Shown here in pieces: positions 54,149 to 62,833 of a DNA stretch of 64,000 nt. Source of the stretch: JBCCTX01 sp964652565 (GTDB lineage Bacteria; Bacteroidota; Bacteroidia; J057); assembly GCA_964652565.1 (NCBI GenBank), contig CAZZEC010000003.1, forward strand, positions 19,867-83,866, given 5' to 3'. The notes under the pieces are model-generated. The model made no database searches and had not been told where the DNA came from. It saw only the letters and a program-made list of their open reading frames with translations. The translations under genes were made by a program, and so were the position numbers. How positions within the stretch are numbered: the stretch's first letter is position 1; the number at the start of each line of letters is the position of its first letter.

Positions 54149-55615
54149 ATGAAAATTTTTAATTTATATATATTTTATCCTTTATTCTTTCTATGTATGG
54201 CAACTGACTTGTATGCTCAATCATGGTCAGTCACCATGCAAGATTTGGGTACCTTTTCATCTCCCAGAGTGGTAGATCTGAATCAGGATGGGACCAAAGA
54301 CATTATCTTAGGAGCAGGTAGAGAAGAGTTTATTCATTGTGATACTGCTATTATTGCATTAGACGGTAAAGACGGTACACTCATGTGGAAACATGGAGCC
54401 AGAGATCAAATATTTGGTTCAGCAGGATTATTGGATGTATCTCAAGATGGAATAGCAGACGTATTTATTGGAGGAAGATCGGCTGTATTGAAAGCCATTA
54501 ATGGCCAGACAGGAGCATTGATTTGGGAGTTTTTTGCTGATGATGATACATCTGCTTCAAGGGGAGAACAATTATACAATTTTTACAATCCACAATTTAT
54601 TCCTGATCAGGATGGAGATAATATAAAGGATATTCTCATTGCAAATGGGGGAGATGTCATGGTGGAAGCATATGATCCAAGACGTGCCGCAGGCCATTTG
54701 ATGGTAATTAGTAGTTCAACCGGGAAACAACTTGCTAAAGCCAAAATGCCAGATGGAAGAGAAATTTATATGTCAATGGTGGTCGATGATATAGATCGAA
54801 ATGGGGTTTATGATATCATTTATGGAACGGGGGGAGAGACGATACCTGGACATTTGTTTCGATGTACATTGGATGATGTAATGAATGAAGACTTATCAAA
54901 ATCTGTCATTTTAGCAACAAGCGATGAAAAGGGATTTATTTCTCCTCCTGTACTTGTCGACCTCAATCAGGATCATGTGAAAGATATTGTCGCCAATGCA
55001 GTGGCAGGGACTACGATTGCGTTGAATGGGAAGGATAATTCTTTGATGTGGTATGTCAATTTGCCCAATACCGAAGCTTATGCTTCAATAGCTCTGGGAG
55101 ACGTAAATAATGATAGCGTTCCAGATATTTTTACGAGTTATGCGGTAGGTGTTTGGCCCTTATTAATCAGTACAAAACCTTTACTGATTGATGGAGCTAG
55201 TGGTGAAATCGTACTTGTTGACAGCATAGGATACTATCAGACAAGTTCTCCAATCTTTGCAGATTTCAACAACGATCGAGTACCTGATGGCTTGATGAGT
55301 GTTAACTACAACAAGATGAATGAGTCAGGAGAAAATGTCATTCATAATACGCTGTTGGTCTACGATTTTCACCATATGAAAAAGCATATACTCACTGATC
55401 CTATTATTGGTGCAAATGTATCCTCGACTCCTTGGATAGGTGATTTAAATGATGATGGCTGGATAGATATCATTCACTGCAACATGACTACACCTAATAA
55501 AGCCTATACGTTTGATGGATTTTCTATACACAGAGTGAGTACTACCATACCTGTCAAAGGCAATACCATTTGGGGATCATATATGGGAAACAATTATGAT
55601 GGGATATTCCGGTAA
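54149..55615 (+). CDS. secreted FG-GAP/VCBS-repeat protein
   Basis: A 488-aa exported protein, signal peptide ending DLYAQ. It consists of about seven integrin-alpha-like FG-GAP repeats, each with a calcium-loop pattern such as DLNQDGTKDIILG, DVSQDGIADVFIG, DQDGDNIKDILIA, DVNNDSVPDIFTS, DFNNDRVPDGLMS and DLNDDGWIDIIHC, interleaved with PQQ-like LDGKDGTLMWKH strands. A beta-propeller is expected. No sorting domain or lipobox, so periplasmic or released. Possibly a carbohydrate- or protein-binding accessory to the neighbouring glycosidase (inference). Confidence 0.87.
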   Translation: MKIFNLYIFYPLFFLCMATDLYAQSWSVTMQDLGTFSSPRVVDLNQDGTKDIILGAGREEFIHCDTAIIALDGKDGTLMWKHGARDQIFGSAGLLDVSQDGIADVFIGGRSAVLKAINGQTGALIWEFFADDDTSASRGEQLYNFYNPQFIPDQDGDNIKDILIANGGDVMVEAYDPRRAAGHLMVISSSTGKQLAKAKMPDGREIYMSMVVDDIDRNGVYDIIYGTGGETIPGHLFRCTLDDVMNEDLSKSVILATSDEKGFISPPVLVDLNQDHVKDIVANAVAGTTIALNGKDNSLMWYVNLPNTEAYASIALGDVNNDSVPDIFTSYAVGVWPLLISTKPLLIDGASGEIVLVDSIGYYQTSSPIFADFNNDRVPDGLMSVNYNKMNESGENVIHNTLLVYDFHHMKKHILTDPIIGANVSSTPWIGDLNDDGWIDIIHCNMTTPNKAYTFDGFSIHRVSTTIPVKGNTIWGSYMGNNYDGIFR

Positions 55616-55623
55616 TTCAATCA

Positions 55624-56253
55624 TTACCATGGAACAAGTACTCTATCTATGGTGTGGATAAATCCATTTGAGCACTTTTCTTCTGCAAGTGTTACTAATG
55701 CACGCTCTTTTCCAAAATATATGCATGTAAATTCATCTACTGACATTGGCATTGGTTGATAATTCAATGTAGTAGATCTACTGCCCCCTGAAAGGGGATG
55801 TGAAATTGATAAAAACTCTACCAATACATGATGTTTAACGAGCATCTCAAGCGTATCACCTTCAAGCTTGATATTGGGATTCTCTTTGTAAAATATTTCA
55901 AACGCTTTATCAGTGGGAACGATGAGGGACAAATTTGTATGATAAGGATATCTGTCCTTTAATTTTAAGCTGGGATTGAGGTTTTCAAATTCTTGAAGCA
56001 GACGAGCAAATTCAGTTGCTTCTTCTTTAATTAATACAGCTTCAAAAACAGATTTTGTGACAAATTCCTTGTTATCTCCCAATTCAGCACATTTTAAATC
56101 CTCTTGTGTGACAAGGGGTTTGGGAGGAGATGATGCAGGACCTACATAAAACAAATCATCTTCAGATAAGGAATCATTTGAACATGAGACACTTATTCCC
56201 ACAATTATTAAAAATACCAAAACCCTTCCCATAATATTTTTTAATATTGACAA
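55624..56253 (-). CDS. fasciclin (FAS1)-domain lipoprotein
   Basis: A 209-aa lipoprotein (lipobox GISVSC) with one FAS1 domain: FARLLQEFENLNPSL, LSLIVPTDKAFEIFYKENP, LVKHHVLVEF, and CSNGFIHTIDRVLVPW at the end. The CIYFG...CSNG cysteines are shared with the 17293-17895 paralogue, which also shares the sequence around SGGSRSTTLNYQPMPMSVDEF. Start-to-start distance to the divergent glycosidase is 24 bp, so their promoters overlap or the start sites interleave. Confidence 0.85.
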   Translation of the reverse strand: MSILKNIMGRVLVFLIIVGISVSCSNDSLSEDDLFYVGPASSPPKPLVTQEDLKCAELGDNKEFVTKSVFEAVLIKEEATEFARLLQEFENLNPSLKLKDRYPYHTNLSLIVPTDKAFEIFYKENPNIKLEGDTLEMLVKHHVLVEFLSISHPLSGGSRSTTLNYQPMPMSVDEFTCIYFGKERALVTLAEEKCSNGFIHTIDRVLVPW

Positions 56254-56277
56254 TTCTAATCCTATAACATAAAATAG

Positions 56278-58509
56278 ATGCAGTTAGTTTGCTTACAAAA
56301 TCTAAAATTACATTATAGATGTTTCATAATCCTGGGATTGATAGGAGTCTCTCTTATTTCAGTTGCTCAGCAAACCAGTGAAATTCCTCTCGCTACCCAT
56401 TCTCAAGAACAACGTGAAGTCTCTACTCAAACAGACTGGTTACTGGATAACTCATCATATAAAGCCGAATTCTTACAGTTAAACGATCGGGAGATTTCCA
56501 TCTCAAATGGCCTCATACAACGTGTATTTCGCATTACGCCAAACGCTGCTACCATTGCTTTTGATCAATTGTATAGTGGTGAATCTTTATTGAGAGGGGT
56601 GCAGCCTGAAGCAAAAGCAGTCATTGATAATATATCCTATTCCATCGGTGGTCTTTTGGGACAACCCAATAATGCGTTTCTCAAGCCAGCATGGATTGAT
56701 TCCATGAAAGCTGATCCTTATTCATTTGTATTGACTAATATATCAACAGGTATTCCTAAAGCACCGTTTAACTGGAAACGTGTCAGACATTATGCAGTGA
56801 ATGCTCAATGGCCGCCTCAAGGGATATACTTAAGAATGGATTACAGGTTGCCCGACTCATTGGTTCATAAAGATATAATGGTTTCTGTTCATTATGAGTT
56901 GTACGATGGGGTCCCGGTATTATGCAAATGGCTCACAATTCATAACCTTGGCGAAGAGACGGTAAGAATAGATCATTTTACAAGTGAGATACTTGCCGCA
57001 GTGGAATATGCCAGCAGAGTGGAGGACAGAGGAGCATATTATCCTACTCCCAATATTCATGTTGAAACAGATTTCGCCATGGGTGGCGGAACATTTGCCA
57101 ATGCTTCACAATTTGCGGTTCACTGGAAAGAAGATCCCAGCTACAGTACTCAAGTAAGTTACCTGAAAAAGACCCCCTGTCTGTTGGAAGTTCATCCTCA
57201 ACTCGGTCCTGGTTATTATCTGGCTCCGGGAGATACTTTCGCGACTTTTCGCTCGTATATCCTCCCTTTTGATGGGTATGATAGAGAAAGAAATGGTCTT
57301 GCCATACGAAAAATGTATAGAACCATTGCCCCTTGGACTACAGAAAATCCATTGATGATGCATGTTCGATTCGCTGATTGGGAGTCAGTAAAGCTTGCTA
57401 TTGATCAGAGTGCAGAAGCGGGGTTTGAAATGGTCATTTTAACATTTGGAAGCGGGTTTGATATGGAAAATGATAGTAATGAGTATATCGCACAGATGAA
57501 AAAGTATGCAGAATATGCAAATAGCAAAGGTGTGGAAATTGGGGGATATTCTTTGTTGGCAAGTAGAACGATCAGTGATAAGGATGATGTAGTAATGCCT
57601 CCTGGAAAAACACCTACATTTGGTAATTCTCCTTGTTTGGAGAGTGAATGGGGAAATGAATATTTCCAGAAATTATATGAATTTTTTCAAAAAACGGGAT
57701 TTTCCCTCCTGGAACATGATGGTAATTATCCAGGAGATGAATGTATTTCTTCCCGACATCCTGGACATAGAGGACATGCAGATTCGAGATGGAATCAATG
57801 GCGAAAGATTACGGATTTTTATAAATGGTGTAGGGCAAATGGTATTTATCTCAATGTCCCGGATTATTATTTCTTATCAGGTTCCAATAAATGTGCAATG
57901 GGTTATCGAGAAGTAAATTGGTCATTACCGCGAGAAGAGCAAGTTATTCATACACGACAAAATATATATGATGGAACCTGGGAAAAGACCCCTACCATGG
58001 GTTGGATGTTTGTTCCGCTAACTGAATATCATGGTGGAGGGGAAGCTGCAACAATCGAACCGCTTCAGGATCATCAGTCGCACTACAGTAAGATGCTTTA
58101 CAGTAATCTGGCTGCTGGTGTACAAGCTTGCTACCGGGGACCTCGATTATTTGATACTGAAGAAACTAAAACCTTGGTACAGCAATGGGTAAGTTGGTAC
58201 AAAGCGCATCGCGAGGTGTTAGAGGCAGATATCATCCATCTTCGAAGGCCTGATGGGCGACAACCGGATTATTGGCTTCACGTAAACCCTGATGGTAAAG
58301 AAAGAGGAATGCTCTGTGTGTTTAATCCCACAGAGCAACCTTTCAAACAGGAAATTGACATACCATTGTATTACACTGGACTATCAGACCAGGCAGTGAT
58401 TACCAATTTCACTGGCGAGATACAAGCATATGCGTTGGAAAGAGATTACTCCATAAAATTAGAGATCGACATCCCACCTCAGGGATTCCATTGGTACATT
58501 ATTGAGTAA
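56278..58509 (+). CDS. GH36-like alpha-galactosidase-type glycoside hydrolase
   Basis: A 743-aa secreted hydrolase with signal peptide ending SVAQ. Layout is that of clan GH-D enzymes: an N-terminal beta-sandwich (residues about 30-350, with YELYDGVPVLCKWLTIHNLG), a TIM barrel (about 355-640) with FADWESVKLAIDQSAEAGFEMVIL and TGFSLLEHDGNYPGDEC, and a C-terminal beta domain. The Asp in LEHDGNYPG sits where the GH36/GH27 nucleophile Asp is expected. GH36-like is the best call, but related uncharacterised families with the same fold cannot be excluded, nor a substrate other than alpha-galactosides. Confidence 0.72.
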   Translation: MQLVCLQNLKLHYRCFIILGLIGVSLISVAQQTSEIPLATHSQEQREVSTQTDWLLDNSSYKAEFLQLNDREISISNGLIQRVFRITPNAATIAFDQLYSGESLLRGVQPEAKAVIDNISYSIGGLLGQPNNAFLKPAWIDSMKADPYSFVLTNISTGIPKAPFNWKRVRHYAVNAQWPPQGIYLRMDYRLPDSLVHKDIMVSVHYELYDGVPVLCKWLTIHNLGEETVRIDHFTSEILAAVEYASRVEDRGAYYPTPNIHVETDFAMGGGTFANASQFAVHWKEDPSYSTQVSYLKKTPCLLEVHPQLGPGYYLAPGDTFATFRSYILPFDGYDRERNGLAIRKMYRTIAPWTTENPLMMHVRFADWESVKLAIDQSAEAGFEMVILTFGSGFDMENDSNEYIAQMKKYAEYANSKGVEIGGYSLLASRTISDKDDVVMPPGKTPTFGNSPCLESEWGNEYFQKLYEFFQKTGFSLLEHDGNYPGDECISSRHPGHRGHADSRWNQWRKITDFYKWCRANGIYLNVPDYYFLSGSNKCAMGYREVNWSLPREEQVIHTRQNIYDGTWEKTPTMGWMFVPLTEYHGGGEAATIEPLQDHQSHYSKMLYSNLAAGVQACYRGPRLFDTEETKTLVQQWVSWYKAHREVLEADIIHLRRPDGRQPDYWLHVNPDGKERGMLCVFNPTEQPFKQEIDIPLYYTGLSDQAVITNFTGEIQAYALERDYSIKLEIDIPPQGFHWYIIE

Positions 58510-58517
58510 GCAAATAA

Positions 58518-58700
58518 TTATTGCTTCTTTTCAAGTTGAGTGATCCGTTGGTCCAGATTATCCAATTTCTGCTGAATCTCATTCAGCATATGTATAATGA
58601 TAATATGCGTCTTCTTTGCATCTATTCCTACAACACTCTCGGAACTGGCAATTAATTGTTCTATCTCTTGGTAGGCTTCCGATGATATAATTTGATCCAT
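58518..58700 (-). CDS. small coiled-coil hypothetical protein
   Basis: A 60-aa protein ending in a clear heptad pattern (HMLNEIQQKLDNLDQRITQLEKKQ), preceded by a helical segment. Convergent with the glycosidase gene. No family known. Likely cytoplasmic oligomeric protein; could also be a non-coding frame, but composition favours a gene. Confidence 0.5.
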   Translation of the reverse strand: MDQIISSEAYQEIEQLIASSESVVGIDAKKTHIIIIHMLNEIQQKLDNLDQRITQLEKKQ

Positions 58701-58840
58701 ATTAGAACGGTTATTAGTTAAACAAATAGAGGAATTATGTTTGTCTTCTCTGTGAAGACTGCTAATAAATATACAATGTTCTCCATATAAACTATTAGGA
58801 ATAGTTGTGAGATTGTTTTATCATTGCAAAATTTTTTCGA

Positions 58841-59500
58841 ATGAAAATGTTGGATGATTCTACAAAATCAGGCCCGCCGTTTGGGGAACAGCAACTGGAG
58901 GTCATAGCGAGTCATATTGTGGACCATAATTTTGCTCGTGTAGATGATTTCCTTCCACTTTCTGAGGTAAGAAATCTTATAGCACGGTTTGATTTTTTAC
59001 AAGATGCTGGACAATTGAATCAAGCGGGAATCGGTAAACAGCAACACCATCAGATTATACAGCAGGTGAGGGGAGATGTCATCAAATGGATCAACCCGGA
59101 AGATGAAGATGAGACCATTCAAAAATTATTTCAAAGAATACATGCTGTTCGCAATTATCTCAATAAAACTTGTTTTCTGGGATTAAAAGATTTAGAAGCT
59201 CATTTTGCCAAGTATCCTGTAGGTGCCTTTTATCAACGACACGTAGATAGATTCCAACGTAATCCCCATAGAGTCATATCCTTTGTTTGCTATCTCAATG
59301 AGGCATGGACAAATGATGATGGAGGAGAGCTTTGTATTTATCAGCCTAACAAGGAAAATGTTGAAATCTGGCCTATAGCTGGTAGGGTAGTCTTTTTCTT
59401 AAGTGAATTAGAACACGAAGTAAAAACGGCACATCGTGAACGTTTCAGTATCACCGGATGGATGCTGGATCAATATAGTAACTTAACGTTCTTGCACTAA
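58841..59500 (+). CDS. 2OG-Fe(II) oxygenase, prolyl-4-hydroxylase-like
   Basis: A 219-aa dioxygenase. Iron ligands are H and D in YQRHVDRF and the distal His in ELEHEVKTAHRERFSITGW; the following Arg binds 2-oxoglutarate. RVISFVCYLNEAWTNDDGGELCIY is the conserved core strand. Similar bacterial proteins hydroxylate proline or other residues on proteins such as EF-Tu or ribosomal proteins; the target here is unknown. No signal peptide. Single gene. Confidence 0.88.
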   Translation: MKMLDDSTKSGPPFGEQQLEVIASHIVDHNFARVDDFLPLSEVRNLIARFDFLQDAGQLNQAGIGKQQHHQIIQQVRGDVIKWINPEDEDETIQKLFQRIHAVRNYLNKTCFLGLKDLEAHFAKYPVGAFYQRHVDRFQRNPHRVISFVCYLNEAWTNDDGGELCIYQPNKENVEIWPIAGRVVFFLSELEHEVKTAHRERFSITGWMLDQYSNLTFLH

Positions 59501-59533
59501 TACAATAACTATAAATACGGTCAAAAAAGAGAA

Positions 59534-60316
59534 TTACCATCTGACGGGTTGATTATTCAAAAATGCAGACAATGCTTGTTGGAATTCGTCAGTGCTTCTG
59601 ATATGAGCGTTCATTTTGGCAGCTAATCTGAGGGAGTTTTCCAATGGAAAATCCTGTACATCTGCGATCATTTTTTTAGTGAGTTGCATAGATGCTGCAG
59701 AGTTCAAATGACATAGTTGTTGAGCGTAATCGTACACTGTTTGGCTGATTTGATCTGGCTCTACGGTTCTGTTAATTAAGTGATATTGTGCAGCTTGAGT
59801 AGCTGATATTAAATTCCCCGACAGCAACAGTTCCTTGGTGCGGGTTTCGCCTACCTTTCTCAGCAAGAACGCCATAACCATGGATGCAATGGACCCTAAC
59901 CTTACTTCAGTAAATCCAAGTTTTGCATCAGGGACAGCGAAGGCAAAATCACAGGCTGTTACAATTCCGCTTCCTCCTGAAATAGCATTACCCTCTACTT
60001 GTGCAATAAACACTTTGGTAGATCGATAAATCCTTACCATCAGCTCAGCTAGTTCGCTTGCATACGCAATGCTATGATCCATGGATGCTTCTTGAAGAGC
60101 ATTTAAATAATTGGGATCTTCCCCTCCGCAGAATGTTGGACCATGAGCATTGATGACGATAACTTTGACCATGGCTTCGTGTTCTGCTCTCAGGATGGCA
60201 TCCTTTAATTCTGCAATCAGTACATTATTTAAGGTGTTGTGATGCTCCTGGCGATTTAATGTTAGATAGGCTACACGATCTAATTCTCTGTATTCGAGGT
60301 GCTGATAAATATTCAT
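59534..60316 (-). CDS. enoyl-CoA hydratase/isomerase family protein
   Basis: A 260-aa crotonase-fold enzyme. The oxyanion-hole Gly motif is EGNAISGGSGIVTACDFAFA, and a likely catalytic Glu lies in LGFTEVRLGSIAS. Wording resembles 3-methylglutaconyl-CoA hydratases and gamma-carboxygeranoyl-CoA hydratases more than the beta-oxidation type. No neighbouring acyl-CoA gene. MITE copy 5 lies 93 bp upstream of its start. Confidence 0.88.
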   Translation of the reverse strand: MNIYQHLEYRELDRVAYLTLNRQEHHNTLNNVLIAELKDAILRAEHEAMVKVIVINAHGPTFCGGEDPNYLNALQEASMDHSIAYASELAELMVRIYRSTKVFIAQVEGNAISGGSGIVTACDFAFAVPDAKLGFTEVRLGSIASMVMAFLLRKVGETRTKELLLSGNLISATQAAQYHLINRTVEPDQISQTVYDYAQQLCHLNSAASMQLTKKMIADVQDFPLENSLRLAAKMNAHIRSTDEFQQALSAFLNNQPVRW

Positions 60317-60408
60317 TTTAATACGATCTATCGTTTCTGGATGTTAGATGGAGCAATTACATTCATTATAACATATCTTTTGAAAAATAGATATTAAAAA
60401 ATGAAATC

Positions 60409-60532
60409 CAGGGCTAACGTACCAAATTGTATAAATAATTTATTGTTAATGGGTCGTTAATAAAATACTTATACATTGGATCGTTGTAAGCTTTTGATTT
60501 CTAGCTATTAGTGATTTTATTGCGTTTGCCCT
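60409..60532 (+). mobile_element. MITE copy 5 (subfamily B), 124 bp
   Basis: Begins CAGGGCTAACGTACC and ends TTGCGTTTGCCCT; the left end has two differences from the family form. Flanks AAATGAAATC (60399-60408) and GAATGAAATC (60533-60542) match at nine of ten positions. The interior is the same type as copy 3. Its left end points at the enoyl-CoA hydratase gene. No ORF. Confidence 0.88.
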
Positions 60533-60560
60533 GAATGAAATCTGAATATAAATAGCTAAT

Positions 60561-62096
60561 TCATTGGGGAAGATATTCAAAAGCCCCGATATCAAAAGGT
60601 AATAATCTTAGGCTATCAATACTTCCTCTAAAGTCTAGCAAGTATCGAGCCGATAAATCCTTTCCTGCGTCAATTAATGGACTTTCCTCTTGTATCCGAT
60701 AATTCCCTTCAAAAGCATCCTCAAATAATGGGTCTTCATTCAACACACTATTTTGGAGATATATTGAAATATCAATCTCATCATCCGGACTGTATTTGAT
60801 GAGTGAATGATCAAACAAGATCTCATCTGGTGTGTAGGGTTGACCATCTAGTTGATCAAGTTCCACTTCACTTGTATTTCTGCCACTACTCCAAACAACT
60901 GTGTTAACCATGCGAAATTGTGTGGGATAGATAAACAGGTTTTCTCCAAACTGAGCGTAATTATTGATAAAAATCTGGGGGTCACGTCGACCGGGAAAAG
61001 CAGAATTATCAAGCGTGCAATTGTAAAAAGCCATATTCCCTCCGCCGCTTAACGCTACCGTTCGACCACAATTGTGTATAATGCTGTTTTCCACTACCAG
61101 GCTGGGAATATTTCCAGGACCATCCCTGGAAAACCCTAGCCCTAAAATTCCAATCGTGGACATATTTCGGATCTCAGATTGCTGAATAAGCAGTCGAGGA
61201 CTATTGCCAAAGCTCACGGAGTCAACTTCAACACCTATGATTGCATTTTTGACTATACAATGCTTAAGTATATTGTCCGAACTACTTTGTGTGTATCTGA
61301 GTCCTCTCCATTGAGCGGGATTTTCCTGATAATCAAAGTCTAACCTAGTACCTTGAAAAACAATAGGGTCTTCGGGATCTCCCTCTGCTCTCAATGTACC
61401 GTTGATAATAAGGGTAGAAAAAAAGGAAAAAACAGAAGTACCATCACATTGGTCTGTTTCAACCTTATAGGGAGTAAAAAAGATTTGAGTGCCGGGTTGT
61501 ATGGTAACTGTTACACCAGGTGGAATCAAGATAGGTCCATCAAATATGATGGGTTTTTCTGGTGTTAAGACTGTATCTCTACTGAAAAAATATCCACTAA
61601 GTTCGAGAGAATCTACTTGGCATTCAGGATTTAATGAATAAAGTTGTAGCCTAGACCTAAAATAAAATGCATCCACTACAAATGCCCTCACCAAAAGGCG
61701 TTGGATATTTTCTCCCACTTGGAATAGAATATAATCCTCGGCAAATTCATCCCTAAGATCAGAGGTGAGGTTGACGAAAATTCTCACACTATCATCATCT
61801 GCTAATACTACATCCGTAACCTCTTGTCCGGAAATTCCATCTACGATCAATGAAAACTCCGAATTTTCACCCCCTTCCAGCCAGATTCGATCAATCTGCA
61901 TATCTTTGTTATTTCGATTGTATACAGATACACGTTCAGAAGGAGTAAGGAAGTTGATGAATATAGAATCGAATTTGACAGTATCAGTAGAAAAGGTGAG
62001 AAATCCTTCAGACACAGGGTTGATAGGTTGTTCGCAACCTTCAAAAGCCAGGGATACAAGAAGAAGAATAATGGTGAAATATAGTAATATCTTCAT
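60561..62096 (-). CDS. right-handed beta-helix lipoprotein
   Basis: A 511-aa lipoprotein (lipobox ...SLAFEGC). N-terminal third is a beta-sandwich (FLTFSTDTVKFDSIFINF, VSVYNRNNKDMQIDRIWLEGG), followed by a parallel beta-helix (residues about 195-490) with repeats such as PIIFDGPILIPPGVTVTIQPG, IIGVEVDSVSFGNSPRLLIQ and SIIHNCGRTVALSGGGNMAFYNC, and ending with SPLIDAGKDLSARYLLDFRG...FDIGAFEY, the choice-of-anchor-Q-type close. No pectinase active site recognised. Probable surface glycan-binding or scaffold protein. Confidence 0.85.
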   Translation of the reverse strand: MKILLYFTIILLLVSLAFEGCEQPINPVSEGFLTFSTDTVKFDSIFINFLTPSERVSVYNRNNKDMQIDRIWLEGGENSEFSLIVDGISGQEVTDVVLADDDSVRIFVNLTSDLRDEFAEDYILFQVGENIQRLLVRAFVVDAFYFRSRLQLYSLNPECQVDSLELSGYFFSRDTVLTPEKPIIFDGPILIPPGVTVTIQPGTQIFFTPYKVETDQCDGTSVFSFFSTLIINGTLRAEGDPEDPIVFQGTRLDFDYQENPAQWRGLRYTQSSSDNILKHCIVKNAIIGVEVDSVSFGNSPRLLIQQSEIRNMSTIGILGLGFSRDGPGNIPSLVVENSIIHNCGRTVALSGGGNMAFYNCTLDNSAFPGRRDPQIFINNYAQFGENLFIYPTQFRMVNTVVWSSGRNTSEVELDQLDGQPYTPDEILFDHSLIKYSPDDEIDISIYLQNSVLNEDPLFEDAFEGNYRIQEESPLIDAGKDLSARYLLDFRGSIDSLRLLPFDIGAFEYLPQ

Positions 62097-62212
62097 AGCT
62101 GCAAGCTACATAGTCAGACTTGAATATTCCAGGGGGAAACCCAGTACATGTCTGATTCTTGACGATTGCCCGTATAAAAAGTATATTAATTAACGGCTTA
62201 ATTGCATAAATT

Positions 62213-62722
62213 ATGATAAAGATGAAAATTTTTTACACTTTTTTCATTTGTCTATGCTTTTCAGGAGCGACAAATACATTTGCTCAAAACTCAGCATTCG
62301 ATCAAATGTTAAATGACCTGTACCATTGGACCATCCCTTTGATTACACCTGCAGAACTGGAAGCAAATGGCATTGGAAATTTTATATTACTGGATGCACG
62401 GGAAAAAGAAGAATATGAAGTAAGTCATATCAAAGGAGCAAAATATATCGGTTACAATCAGTTCAATTCAGAAGCAGTCAAAAATATTAAGAAAGATAAA
62501 CCGGTAATTGTGTATTGTTCAGTTGGATATAGGAGTGAAAGGATAGGTGAGAAATTAAAAGATATGGGTTTTGAAACAGTGTATAATTTATACGGGGGGA
62601 TCTTTGAATGGAAAAACTTAGGGTATGAGGTTGTCAATTCAGATGGAAATAAAACTGAAGAAGTACATGCTTATAACAAAAAATGGGGGAAATGGCTACA
62701 AGCGGGAAAGAAGATTTATTGA
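62213..62722 (+). CDS. exported rhodanese-like protein
   Basis: A 169-aa protein with a signal peptide ending NTFAQ (start 62213, or 62222 at the second Met). Single rhodanese domain: LLDAREKEEYEVSHIKGAKY, then the active-site loop VIVYCSVGYRSERIG with Cys as the likely sulfur acceptor, and VYNLYGGIFEWKNLG. The CSVGYRS loop matches the active sulfurtransferase class. Periplasmic location is unusual but not rare in Bacteroidota. Physiological sulfur donor unknown. Confidence 0.88.
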   Translation: MIKMKIFYTFFICLCFSGATNTFAQNSAFDQMLNDLYHWTIPLITPAELEANGIGNFILLDAREKEEYEVSHIKGAKYIGYNQFNSEAVKNIKKDKPVIVYCSVGYRSERIGEKLKDMGFETVYNLYGGIFEWKNLGYEVVNSDGNKTEEVHAYNKKWGKWLQAGKKIY

Positions 62723-62833
62723 AGTTTATACTGCAGAAATAGAGGTGTAAGGAATTCTTATGCATTTTCCTAAAAAAAAGCTATCATTGTAAATAGCATA
62801 AAGCTAACATTCGGCATATCAATTCAATACTAC

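Noticed and set aside
5763..60532. CRISPR or REP-type repeat array
   Set aside because: The repeats are dispersed, 124 bp long, bounded by inverted ends with target duplications, and have no spacers or cas genes.
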